Shown here in pieces: positions 10,997 through 21,676 of a DNA stretch of 27,667 nt. Under the pieces are notes generated by a model. It worked only from the letters and a program-made list of their open reading frames with translations, searched no databases and was not told the DNA's origin. This DNA is from Entrophospora sp. SA101 (lineage: Eukaryota; Glomeromycota; Glomeromycetes; Entrophosporales; Entrophosporaceae): NCBI GenBank assembly GCA_958430865.1, contig CAUDNR010000116.1, positions 1 through 27,667 on the forward strand. Reading direction: 5' to 3'. Position 1 is the stretch's first letter. Each line of letters opens with the position of its first letter. The translations under genes and the position numbers were made by a program.

Positions 10997-11996
10997 NNNN
11001 NNNNNNNNNNNNNNNNNNNNNNNNNNNNNNNNNNNNNNNNNNNNNNNNNNNNNNNNNNNNNNNNNNNNNNNNNNNNNNNNNNNNNNNNNNNNNNNNNNNN
11101 NNNNNNNNNNNNNNNNNNNNNNNNNNNNNNNNNNNNNNNNNNNNNNNNNNNNNNNNNNNNNNNNNNNNNNNNNNNNNNNNNNNNNNNNNNNNNNNNNNNN
11201 NNNNNNNNNNNNNNNNNNNNNNNNNNNNNNNNNNNNNNNNNNNNNNNNNNNNNNNNNNNNNNNNNNNNNNNNNNNNNNNNNNNNNNNNNNNNNNNNNNNN
11301 NNNNNNNNNNNNNNNNNNNNNNNNNNNNNNNNNNNNNNNNNNNNNNNNNNNNNNNNNNNNNNNNNNNNNNNNNNNNNNNNNNNNNNNNNNNNNNNNNNNN
11401 NNNNNNNNNNNNNNNNNNNNNNNNNNNNNNNNNNNNNNNNNNNNNNNNNNNNNNNNNNNNNNNNNNNNNNNNNNNNNNNNNNNNNNNNNNNNNNNNNNNN
11501 NNNNNNNNNNNNNNNNNNNNNNNNNNNNNNNNNNNNNNNNNNNNNNNNNNNNNNNNNNNNNNNNNNNNNNNNNNNNNNNNNNNNNNNNNNNNNNNNNNNN
11601 NNNNNNNNNNNNNNNNNNNNNNNNNNNNNNNNNNNNNNNNNNNNNNNNNNNNNNNNNNNNNNNNNNNNNNNNNNNNNNNNNNNNNNNNNNNNNNNNNNNN
11701 NNNNNNNNNNNNNNNNNNNNNNNNNNNNNNNNNNNNNNNNNNNNNNNNNNNNNNNNNNNNNNNNNNNNNNNNNNNNNNNNNNNNNNNNNNNNNNNNNNNN
11801 NNNNNNNNNNNNNNNNNNNNNNNNNNNNNNNNNNNNNNNNNNNNNNNNNNNNNNNNNNNNNNNNNNNNNNNNNNNNNNNNNNNNNNNNNNNNNNNNNNNN
11901 NNNNNNNNNNNNNNNNNNNNNNNNNNNNNNNNNNNNNNNNNNNNNNNNNNNNNNNNNNNNNNNNNNNNNNNNNNNNNNNNNNNNNNNNNNNNNNNN
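10997..11996. other. Assembly gap of exactly 1000 N
   Basis: The run of N is exactly 1000 long, which is typical of a scaffolding placeholder of unknown true size. Open frames called across it have no meaning. The flanks are a hAT terminus on the left and exon 1 of a duplicated gene on the right. Confidence 0.98.
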
Positions 11997-12118
11997 TTAT
12001 CAAACCATGTATTAAAACTTTTTATTTTTAACATTAATTTGGAGAAAAAGGAGGGTTTTTTTGTTTTTTCTGGTGTATTTGATTCTATATCATTATTTTT
12101 TTTAAATATATTTCGCAT
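11997..12118 (-). pseudogene. DPBB gene, mirrored 5' fragment cut by the gap
   Basis: On the minus strand this is identical to the first 122 nt of the DPBB gene (start codon at 12118, about 40 codons). It then stops at the contig edge, upstream of the transmembrane segment. Whether the rest exists in the gap is unknown. It could be a whole second gene, a truncated duplicate or an artefact. Confidence 0.75.
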
Positions 12119-12834
12119 GATTATTGATTTATAAAAAGGTTAAAGACAGGAAGAGTTTGTAATTTTTTTTTTATATTATATATATACCAGTATATATATA
12201 ATAATTTTTAAAGAATGCGATTTTTCTTATTCAATAAGAAAAATTTAATTTTGTTTAAAAATTTTTACAAAACTAAAAAATTAAAAAACCAAAAAAATTA
12301 ACGGGTTAAATACAAAAAAAAAAAGACTTTTATTTCCATATTTGCATTCACAATTCACAGATGATTAATTCTTATGTAAACTTTTTTTATTGCTTGCATT
12401 ATGTTTCGATTGAAATACATCTCGGTTTTAAAGACATTCTTTGTACTCAATTCATTCCTTCTCTATATAGTTGTAGTTTTAATTATTATGTAATTGAAAG
12501 CTTAAAGTTTGAATCCTTTGTGGGCCCCGTGTAATATTAATATTAAACGCACGGCCAGAGGAGCCGATCCTTGAATTTTGTATTTGTTTAATTTCCTAAT
12601 AAATAAAACAAATAAACTAATTCATTAATTCGACTAATTATAGCATAATGAGGTTTTAAAAATAACATCAGATCAAACAAAATAACGGATTTATAATAAA
12701 ACAAATAGAACCATATTTTACTAGCCTTGCTTGAATGTTTCAAATAGTTTGTTATTGTGCATTTTTTATTCCAAACGTTTTTTATTATGATGGTGATTCG
12801 ATCATGTGATATTATTGTGTAACTAGTACAAATT

Positions 12835-13343
12835 TAGAAAAATTACTAAAAAAAGAAGTTTAAATAAAAAGAATCATTGGGGTTAAGATGATGATGAATA
12901 TTCAAAGGAAAGAAGTGTAAAACACGGAACTTGTAATTGGAATAATGTGGTCTAAATCTAGCTATTAATAACCGAAGGATGGACAAATGGTATGAAACAT
13001 TAGATGAGTTGATTAAAAGTAAATTTAAAGCAACTAAGTGTGATAAGCATTTAACAAAATTGTTTAAGGTGGATTTGCAACTGTATGTGAAATGAAATCG
13101 AAATTTATAATTGAAATTTTGGAGTGGGGCGTTTGGATATGAAATTCTGATTGGCTAATTTGAATTTCACGTACGTGAATTGCAAATTCACATAGATTTC
13201 ATTTTCACGCACAACACAACTATATAGATTACAAAAGAAAAAAAAGAATTAGTGAAAAAGATAAGAGATACTTTATATATTAAACATTATCATATGGCAA
13301 AATGTGTTGATCATTTGAAACAAAAATACGACTTTTAATACAT
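12835..13343 (+). pseudogene. Unidentified decayed coding sequence split by a MITE
   Basis: Protein-like pieces follow one another on the plus strand: a basic stretch ending SLNKKNHWG, then SKERSVKHGTCNWNNVV. After a frame change comes NNRRMDKWYETLDELIKSK and KATKCDKHLTKLFKVDLQ, then the MITE-like element, then HMAKCVDHLKQKYDF and a stop. Several in-frame stops and at least one frameshift separate them. The CDKH...L and K-rich character suggests a DNA-binding or transposon-related protein, but I do not recognise the family. It is mirrored at 6086-6594. Confidence 0.3.
13083..13212. mobile_element. MITE-like element (right copy)
   Basis: Mirror copy of 6217-6346, with the same terminal inverted repeats and the same 14-bp palindrome. 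It is not an independent insertion, because it lies inside the duplicated arm. Confidence 0.45.
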
Positions 13344-13928
13344 TTAATATAATAACTTATTCAGATATATGACCATTTGTTATTACAAACTTGTCATTAT
13401 GTGTAAAAATGGAGGGAATGGTCTTCACAATTTTTTAGGTCATAATTTATGTTATTAACTTACAGACCTTGTGTGGATTTCCTAGAAGCAATGGTCGCAA
13501 TGTATATATACTTAACTGAATGTGTACATGGACAGTTCTGATTTATCAGTTCTGTAAAGTGTAATAGGTTAGTTTTTAACTCACTCAATCTTTGATCTTA
13601 TTTGATTTTAATATTGTGTGGAAATGAAAAATACTAATAATACCAATTTATTTTGTCACTTGTTAGTTTAGGAACAATCGTAATCATTTCATTTTGTAAG
13701 ACATAAATTTTACGAAAAAGGAAACTATTTAACCATGATCAACATATTTTTAATTAAAAAAGACGCTAATTTATTTCGATTTATTTCTTTCGCTAAAACA
13801 ATGGTAAAAACCTTTTTTTTTTCGACCCTTCTTCCTTTCATCAATAAAAATTCAATTTAACTTGATATAAAATAAATAAATAATTAATTAATAAAAGTAT
13901 AATATATCACATATATAAAAATATATAA

Positions 13929-15403
13929 ATGTCACAACAATTTTTGTATCAAAAAGGCGAACGAATTCTTTGTTATCATGGACCAATGATTTATGAAGCT
14001 AAAGTATTTATGTTATATACTGTTTATAATAATTTTTTGTTAATTATTCCTCTCTAATTAAAATAAAAATAAAAAAATAATAAGGTGCTAGATGTAGATT
14101 ATTTGGATCAAAAACACCCAAAATCAGATGTTTCCGGACCACATTATTTAATACATTATAAAGGTTGGAAGCACACGTAAGAAAATTTTTTAAATTTTTA
14201 AATTTTTGCACAAAAAAAAAATCCAAATAACATAATAAAAAATAAAAAATAGCTGGGATGAATGGGTTCCAGAACCCAGAGTTTTAAAATTTAATGAAAC
14301 TAATTTATCAAAACGAAAACAAATCGAAGAATCATTTAATAAAAAAAATAAAGCATCAACAGGTAGACGAATGAATATTGATACAGCAGCAACTGCAGCG
14401 TCATCAAATATTGCAACAACAACAACAACCACAGAAAAAGGAAAGAAGAGAAGAAGAGAACAATCGATTGATAAAGTAACTCTTATTTAAACTTTATTAA
14501 TAATAATGATTAATCATTAATTGAATGAATATATTATATTGTCTTTAGGATGAAATTCTCAAGAAACCTATAATAGCAATTCCAATACCTGAAATGCTAA
14601 AATCCATATTAGTTCAAGATTGGGAAAATATTAATACATCACAATTAGTAAGGATTACAATATAATAAATAATATAAAAATATATCTATACATCTTTACG
14701 TTTAATTGTATATGTAGGTCGTACGATTACCACGTAAACCATCAGTGGTAGATATAATTGATCATTATAAATTGTATCAAAAAAAAAAATATAGCCAACA
14801 TAATAGGTAAATGATAGATAAATCAAAAATCAATCAAATCAATATAATTATTAAATATATATATATATATATATATAAATAGTTTGTTTAATGATGGATC
14901 AACAGAAGAAATTATAAATGGAATACTTTATTATTTTAATAAATGTCTGGGAACCAGATTACTATATCAATTAGAGAGACAACAATATAGAGATTTGAAA
15001 AGTAAATTTGATAAATTGGAAAGTTCACAATTATATGGAGCTGAACATTTTTTAAGGTTATTTGGTAAATAAACAATAAAAAGTTTTTTGGTGATTTTTT
15101 GGAAAAAAAAATAACGATTCTTAATAAATCATTATTTTTTGGGGATAAAAAAAATATATACTATATATCTAGTATATATTCCAGCTTTAATATCAAGTTC
15201 TAATGTAGAAGAAGATACATTGACAACAATAAAAGATCACCTAATTGATTTCTTAAAGTAAGTTTTTTATTTTTCAAATAATATATATTTTTATTTATAT
15301 TTAGGATGTATTTATTTTACTAATTGATATTTTATTCAAAAGTTTTCTACATGAAAACCGAAAAACTTATTTTTTGGATGAGTATCAAAAACCTCAATTT
15401 TAG
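13929..15403 (+). CDS. EAF3: EAF3/MRG15-type chromodomain protein (right copy)
   Basis: Exons 13929-14003, 14085-14176, 14253-14475, 14549-14647, 14718-14806, 14883-15064, 15173-15257 and 15343-15403 encode 301 aa. Junction phases are 0,2,0,0,2,1,2. The chromodomain spans about residues 6-75, with the aromatic residues of the methyl-lysine cage region in HYKGW and WDEW. The MRG domain spans about 131-298. The linker has Thr/Ala repeats and a basic patch GKKRRR suited to nuclear import. The family recruits NuA4 and Rpd3S to transcribed chromatin. Two acceptors are possible for exon 7 (15173 or 15185). I prefer 15173 because it yields RLFVYIPALI, matching the family; the other removes four residues in frame, so alternative use is possible. 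This gene has its whole upstream region inside the duplicated arm, so if real it would double EAF3 dosage. Confidence 0.9.
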
Positions 15404-16804
15404 TATTAAAATTATTGATGATGATGATGGTATTGGCTTGATTATATAATATAAGTTGTTTTTTGATCACTTTTCATAATGAACAAATTTACATTATGAA
15501 TAATAAAAAATAATAATAATTACATCATTATTATTATATGTCAATTCAGTGTAAAACCCAGATCTTATTTTTTTGTTCATTGCTAAAATGTCATCAATTG
15601 ATTGGTTGGATTAATTTAGTCAGGCCATTCTTCTTTCATAGATTATCAGATGAAATTTTAGATCCAAATAGTGCAGACCTCAAGAAAGTTCTTTCATGTT
15701 TAACATTTTTTTGTTCTCAAGTATGAGAGCAAAAAAATTATAAATAGGAATAGAATAATTCAAATAAATAACAATAAAAAAGTTTTTTATTAATATTAAT
15801 ATAAATATAATTAAATATAAAAATTCAAAATCTTTATTACTAACATTAGAAAAAACTATAATTATCTTATCCACATGTTATTGATTGTTTATTGGACTAT
15901 CTTTTAGCCTTTTGCCTCATCTCAACCAAAATAATTAATTTGATAAAAAGAAACATCAAGTAAGCCAATTGGTGAACAGAAGAAATCTGTGGAAGGATTT
16001 TAAACACTATTGAAAAAATGTTGAGCAGGATTCAGATTTATTTGGCAAAATTGGTAATTGAAATCTATGAATTACCCAAGGAAAATTGCTGCTTCCACTA
16101 TCAAGAACTTCTACCTACAAAAAATCAATCCTAGGAAAAAAGGTTAAGACAATGAAGGTAAAGAAGGTTAGGAAGAAGATAATTCTCCTTGCCTTAAGCA
16201 ATATTATCTCATAAACTTACTATTGGATATAAAGAGAAGGCGGAAGTTTCTAGCACGGTGATTGTAATTTGAATGTTGTTATTATAATAGTTTATCATTA
16301 ATATTATTATTACGGTTGTTTTTGTAGACTCAAAATATTCATTCTATATAATTAAGGGGGAGGGGATCTTTTATATATATATTTTATTATAAAACAAAAA
16401 ATTTAATTTTTTCATCAATTTCGTCAAATCGTCAAAATAGTCATTGGCGAGTAACTATTTTTAATTAGTACTTTCGTCACGTCAATGACTAAGTCAAAAG
16501 TTTGTCATGCATCATTACTGCATTACCAATTCGGTGTTCTTCTCAACAAAATATTTGATTGGAAATAATGAAATAATCAAGAGCAGGGTTCTTCGAATAC
16601 AACATATTATTTAAAAAATTGTATTATGGATTTCAAAAATCATTTTTTAAAAAAAATTTTAAATTCTTTACATATTATCCACGCATGTCTCAACTCATAA
16701 AAGTCCCTTGCCTTATATTGACCTTTTCTTTTCTTCTATGTAAAGAGTGCTATCATAAATAAATAATTCCATAATTATTTATTTTAATAACATCCAATTT
16801 ATAG
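15404..16804. other. Intergenic, decayed sequence (right copy)
   Basis: The plus-strand open frame 15538-15726 (62 codons) includes CHQLIGWINLVRPFFFHRLS and DEILDPNSADLKKVL, which looks protein-like rather than random. I cannot assign it with confidence. A faint likeness to the reverse-transcriptase tail of DIRS-type retrotransposons is only a guess. From 15960 to 16130 other fragments (LVNRRNLWKDFKHY, QDSDLFGKIGN) occur with stops between them. I infer remains of one or two old genes or transposons. Confidence 0.35.
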
Positions 16805-17673
16805 GGTCATCCTTAAGGTTGCAGGTGGAACCTATTCGCCAGTTTCGACATTTCACCATTCGTCAATCGGTTTTGTTGCAACTGGTGAAATGAAAATCAT
16901 ACTAAATTAATGTTAGTACATAAGAAAAAAAAATCTGAAAATTTAAAAAAAAATTCTTTAATGTTAATAAAGTGAACATTCTTTTTACTGTAACTAATTA
17001 ATTAATTGGTAAGCACCGAATATTATTGCAATTAACTGACAATAATATCCCAACGTTAAGCCATAATTAGCCACGTTTGTTAAATAATTGGTATTGAAAT
17101 GATACCATTTGTCCTATGATAAATCCAACTATGTGGTAGTTAAGCATTAATACAGATAAAAACAATGACCAATTGCAAGAATTAGCCTTACATCTTTATG
17201 CAATATCTCCATCTCAATCAGTTTGTGAACGTAACTTCTCTACATTAAAGTGGATTTATGGAGATTATTTAACCAAATTAAATATTTACAAAGTTAAAGC
17301 AATGTGTAATATTCATTCATATTATATATTTCTAACCTTGATAAAGAATTAAAATATTATGGTAAAGAGTTGAATATTAATGAAATAAGGAATAATATAT
17401 TTGATTCATCAATTATTAATAATTTTTTTGATGAAAGTGATTTTAATAATATTTATTAATGAACAATCAAAAAGTTTAAGAAATATAAATCTAGGAAATA
17501 TGTCTTATGATCCAAGTGTTCTAGTAGAAAATATTATGAACCAAGATGATTTGGAAAATAATTAAATAAATTGTTTGAAATTTTAACATGATTTTATTTG
17601 AGTTCCTTTGAGTTACACCATTGGTGGAATAGTTTCACCAGTTACACCAGCCGTAACTACTCAATTTCACCAG
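16805..17673 (+). mobile_element. hAT-family remnant with C-terminal dimerisation domain
   Basis: From about 17146 to 17565 the plus strand encodes the end of a hAT transposase. QLQELALHLYAISPSQSVCE is followed by RNFSTLKWIYGDYLTKLNIY and KVKAMCNIHS, the classic hATC block. A frameshift near 17325 leads into DKELKYYGKELNINEIRNNI, then a stop at about 17458, then YDPSVLVENIMNQDDLENN. The catalytic part is missing or unrecognisable. TGGTGAAA and TGGTGTAA motifs cluster at both ends (16840-16890 and 17610-17670), like hAT subterminal transposase-binding repeats. It is an internally deleted, inactive relic. Confidence 0.65.
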
Positions 17674-18068
17674 CAGTGTTGCGTAGTACCAAATAAAAAT
17701 GTTTTGTAAATTCATTTTTGACACAGATGAAGACTTTTAATATCCCTCCTAATTAAAATAACTCTTATTATACCTCTTTCAAATGCTAATGTAGAAAGAA
17801 TATTTTCCCAAACAAAGTTGATTAAAGAATAAATTAAGGAACAAAATAAATCTTGATACATTAAATAATCATTTAATGATTTTATTAAATGGACCTGAAA
17901 TTGAAGACTTTAATTCTGAGAAAGCATGTGAATGTTGTGAAGATAAAAAAAATAGGAGGATTAATTCATAGAGCTCTTTATTTTCATAATTTGTAACTTT
18001 ATGAATTTGATCATATGTGCACAAATTTTTTTTATGCAGATCACAAGATTATTGAATTTCCAATACTG
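17674..18068 (+). mobile_element. Short hAT element, both termini present
   Basis: The element begins CAGTGTTGCG and ends with the reverse complement of CAGTATTGGAAATTC, so the termini agree over the first 8 bases except one, as expected for hAT. The flanking 8-mers TTCACCAG and TCAGCCAG share only 5 of 8 positions, so the target duplication is decayed or absent. The 395-bp body encodes the hAT signature IPLSNANVERIFSQTKLI, then a stop, then NLDTLNNHLMILLNGPEIED on the plus strand. It is a deletion derivative without the catalytic domain. The terminus matches those at 10923 and about 1385, so at least three copies are in the window. It abuts the previous remnant and is probably inserted beside or into it. 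Confidence 0.7.
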
Positions 18069-18146
18069 TCAGCCAGACATCAGTTGATCATTTTAATATT
18101 ACTAATATGGAATTTGTATTTCCTGTATTAATGTTAGTATGAATTA

Positions 18147-19393
18147 CAGTATGTTTCAAAAAAAACCGGAAAATTTTATGTGAGCTAAAAACATGTATAG
18201 CTTCCCAAAATTAAATCTAATTCGTGCTTTATAAAAAATCAAAATAAACTTATGTTTTGAAATTAAATATTGAGATCTTCCGTAACTGATAATCTTTTTT
18301 GCCTGTTAAAAAAATTAACTATAACATGCCTACTTCGAGACAAGAAACACAACGTCAAGCCATATTACATTTATGGAATAATGGTATATGTGAGGCCAAG
18401 GAAATAAACAAAAGAACGAATATACCCCTTTCTACCATCTATGATAATATAAAAAAATTAAAAACAGCCAGTAATTTGAATCATGCTAGAGGAAATGGCT
18501 GTCAAAAAAAAATTACTGTGGATGCATCAAGAGCTTTGGGACAATATATATGCAGAGATACATCAGTTTCGACTAGAACATTGGCAATAAACCATGTACA
18601 AGTGTCTTATTAGACACATATATGAAAAGGGTTATAAAAAGCTTTGCCAATAGCTATGCCAATGTTGACAGCTGTTCACAAAGAAAACCGTGTACAATAG
18701 GCACAACAACATCTTAATGACAATTGGAATAAAACATTATTTACTGATGAAACGTCATTTTTATTATTCAGGAATACTGTAGAACGTTGGTATAAGAACA
18801 AAAGGCCAGTTCAAAGAATGCCAAAAGATCGTACCAAAATTCACACGTGGGGCAGTTTTTGCATAGAAGGTAAAACAAACCTTTTTTGTTTTAAACAAAT
18901 CATGGATGCTTCATTTTATGTAGAAATACTTAGTGGGCACATTACACAAATTGAAGGAATGCTTGGGGATTTCAGCAAGACAATGACCCCAAGCATACAA
19001 GTTGCCTTGCAAGGTCTTTTCTTGCAGAAAATGTCCCGAATGTTATAAATTGGCCATCTAATAGCCCAGATTTGAACCCCATTGAAAATTTATGGAGTAT
19101 CATTAAAACAAATGTTGAGAGAAGGATGCCACGAAATTGTGAAGAATTAGAACGATTTATGGTAGAGGAATGGCAAAATATTCCGCATAATGTCCTAATC
19201 AATTTAGAAAATTCTATGCAAAATCGATGTGAGCTTGTAATACAAAAAAATGGTGAACGAATACCATATTAAAATTTTTTTAATAAAATCAACTGTTTTA
19301 AGCTTTTAAAAGAGATATTTTTCGTATCATTCAATATGACCATTGTGTTGTAGTGACAAAATTAACAATTCTGGTTTTTTTTGAAACACACTG
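18147..19393 (+). mobile_element. Tc1/mariner element with intact ends, TA target duplication
   Basis: The 1247-bp element starts CAGTATGTTTCAAAAAAAAC and ends with the reverse complement of CAGTGTGTTTCAAAAAAAAC. The terminal inverted repeats are about 21 bp with one mismatch, and a TA dinucleotide lies immediately outside each end (18145-18146 and 19394-19395), the Tc1/mariner hallmark. The size is normal for an autonomous member. The transposase inside is broken, so the copy is inactive but could be mobilised if its ends are still recognised. Confidence 0.92.
18326..19272 (+). pseudogene. Tc1/mariner transposase, frameshifted
   Basis: The likely start is ATG 18326 (MPTSRQETQRQAILHLW), opening a helix-turn-helix region (IPLSTIYDNIKKLKTAS). 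Frame 1 ends at the stop at 18611-18613. A second stretch has the first catalytic aspartate in LFTDETSF (about 18737-18760) and runs through RMPKDRTKIHTWGSFCIEG. A further shift near 18955-18970 leads to QQDNDPKHTS, which carries the second aspartate, then SPDLNPIENLW and the C-terminus NGERIPY before the stop at 19270-19272. The DDE-type catalytic core is thus recognisable but spread over three frames with stops, so no functional protein is made from this copy. Length is typical of the family. Confidence 0.9.
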
Positions 19394-19680
19394 TATGTGA
19401 TGCCATATTAGTATTAGTATTAGTATGTTTCATGGGCATCCTCAGGAATTAAAATCTGATTAGATTAAGATTAAGATTTTAATTTGTACAACCTTGAAAT
19501 CTTTGACAATTTATTTTGTTCAAATATTCATAATTATTTCAGATACTTGTATTTATTTTGAATATTCATAATCATTTCAAACATTAAAATATTCAAATAG
19601 GATAGGATTACAGTTAGGAACCCTATTTTGCAAAAAAAAAACATGTTGTTTTTTTAAAAAATTTGATTTGTAAATCTTAC
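19394..19680. other. Short intergenic stretch with small direct repeats
   Basis: Contains ATTAGT repeated three times at about 19410-19430, and two near-identical copies of AATATTCATAAT(T/C)ATTTCA at about 19526 and 19560. No gene was seen. Confidence 0.5.
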
Positions 19681-20832
19681 CAGAGGTAGAGATGTTAATC
19701 AGTCCTAAACAGTCCAGGACAGTCCTGGAACTGGCAGTCCTATCTTGGGACTGGACCAGACTTAAAGTCCTGAAAAGTCCTGAAAAAGTCCTTTTTTTTT
19801 TAACATTATAAAAAAAACTTATTTATTATTATTATAAAATTTATAAGTTGGTTAATTATTTGGCAAATGAAAAATCAATATTGACAATTTTAAAACTATT
19901 ATTATTATTAATGATTGAATATTTAAATTATTACTTAGCAAGCAGATATATAATAAAAAACTTATTATTTGCATATCAGCTGATTTGGTTTTTTGGACCT
20001 TTTTTCAAACCTTATATCTATCTTACTGTGTCTTGACATTAAACACAAGTATTTTTAATGTGTAAGCTGATCAGTAGAATGATAATTATCTAAAAAATTT
20101 ATTCACTCCACTAAAAAATATTTGACTATTCCGTCAAACCAATGGCTCCACTCAAAACCAATGGGTTTTTGCTAATATAAACATTATGATTATACTAAGG
20201 CTCTGAACGAATCAATGAAATTCGAACCGATTCAAATATATAATTTGATTTGAACTGATTTGATTTGATTCAAACCGACTGGTTCGAATTATTTTAGATT
20301 TAATATTAATGAATTGTACAACTGTAAATCGTTACTTTTTTACTCATTAATAATATAGGTCACACGACCATTAATATTAATATTAATATCAAGAAATCCG
20401 TTATTATTAAAAATTCTAATAAATATCATATCAAGAAGAATTTTATTATCATTAAACCATTCTTAGACCTCAATCCATTAGTATTCATTAAATGGAGGCA
20501 CACTAATTGAGATTCACTGTGTAATATAAATTTAAATTATCAAATTAAAAATATAAATTTAATATGACGTTAAAAAAATTTTAGGAATCCGGTTTGATTC
20601 GAATCAATTCAAATCGAGTCACGAATCGAATCGAATCACTCTCAAATTCGGTTCGATTCGATTCGTTCGGAGCCTTAGATTATACTGTACTGAATTTTGG
20701 GTTCAAACAAAATCAGCGCATATGGTTACACGTTGACCTTTTAAGCCCCAAATGGTAGGACTGGACCTGAGAAAGTCCAGTTTGTTTAGGACCCGGTCAC
20801 GAAATAAAAAGGATTGATTGACGTTCCTAATA
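19681..20832. mobile_element. hAT-like element with AGTCC subterminal repeats
   Basis: The left end (CAGAGGTAGAGATGTTAATC) is followed within 110 bp by eight AGTCC motifs in both orientations. At the right end (20740-20832) AGTCC/GGACT motifs recur, and the reverse complement TAGGAACGTCAATCAATCC resembles the left end (TAGAGATGTTAATCAGTCC). Such clustered subterminal repeats beneath short imperfect ends fit a hAT or similar DNA element. The exact ends are uncertain because no clear target duplication was found. No transposase domain is visible inside. A later insertion occupies 20197-20677. Confidence 0.5.
20197..20677. mobile_element. Mutator-like non-autonomous element with 9-bp target duplication
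   Basis: The 481-bp element is flanked by exact 9-bp repeats GATTATACT (20188-20196 and 20678-20686). Its ends are inverted repeats of about 30 bp: AAGGCTCTGAACGAATC...TTCGAACCG on the left and, reverse-complemented, AAGGCTCCGAACGAATCGAA on the right, with a small indel. The interior is rich in repeated GATTCGAA-like words. A 9-bp target duplication with long inverted ends is characteristic of Mutator-like elements. No coding capacity was seen, so it would depend on a transposase elsewhere. Confidence 0.75.
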
Positions 20833-21676
20833 AAAATATGTGTAAACACAAAAAAATTTTACTAATAAAATAAATAAATACTTTAATTCATTTGTGCTCA
20901 ATTGATTTGCCAAATCAGAATTTGATTTAAATTGGTCTGCACCAAGTGATTCAAATTTTTATGTGCATTGGAATTTGAATTTGGATGTTTTTAATCTTAA
21001 ATTAAATGTACCTTTTGACAAAGTTAGTATTCCATTAATTTAGGACTGTTTTTTCATTTGAAACTTCAATTCCTAACCACAAATATGATTTAAACCATTC
21101 AGGCGCAATGATTTTCTATTATGTGATCTTTGTTCATCTTCAGAACTTATATATAAGTTTATCACTACCAGTTGACTCATTATCAGATATTGCGGAAAAA
21201 TCAATTGATGAAGTTAATTGTTCTGATCTTTTATTTTACCCACTTTCAAAAAATCTCGTGATTTATGGCCAATCAAAATGTTTGGATAATAAAGAAAAGT
21301 CCGACATTACAAGGTCTATGTAAAAATACTTTAACTTCGATAAAGCTTAGGCACCAACTTTCCTAGTCTAAAGTCACGTGCATTATATTATATATCAAGC
21401 AAGTTACACTTGTTACGAGAAACGAGAAATAATCATTTATTCATTTGGAAAACTTGTATAACAAAACACTTTTCTGGTATACGGAGAATGCTTCCGCAAA
21501 TAATTATAAATAAAAATGGTATTTTTTTGATTTTAAATTGTTTCTTTAATTCCCAACACTCATTAATATCATTGTTATCATTTTTTTATTGTTATAATTA
21601 TCATTATCATTATCATTATTAATATACAAATAAATATAATAATTTTTTTTAAAAAATTAAGAAACAATAAAGGAAA
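20833..21676. other. Upstream region of ART gene 1, with protein-like debris
   Basis: Stretches 20930-21045 (SDSNFYVHWNLNLDVFNLKL on the plus strand) and 21150-21323 (SLPVDSLSDIAEKSIDEVN, then LFYPLSKNLVIYGQSK) read like protein but lie in different frames with stops between them. No family was recognised, and they may be one decayed gene. A CACGTG core is at about 21376. The last 100 bp before the ATG at 21677 is very AT-rich and presumably contains the promoter/5' leader of the next gene. Confidence 0.35.

Larger units (their letters stand above)
12119..13928. other. Intergenic region, mirror of 5501-7310
   Basis: Contains the decayed coding sequence at 12835-13343 and the MITE-like element at 13083-13212. 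Otherwise AT-rich sequence without recognised features. Confidence 0.45.
11997..17905. repeat. Right arm of 5.9-kb inverted duplication
   Basis: Reverse complement of 1524-7432. It starts precisely at the contig edge and ends inside a hAT remnant, where identity falls abruptly from perfect to about 90%. It includes the fragment of the DPBB gene, a complete EAF3 gene and two hAT remnants. Confidence 0.9.

Noticed and set aside
10879..12134. Long open frames of 360-400 codons across the N run
   Set aside because: They are open only because N codons are never stops; the true sequence is unknown.
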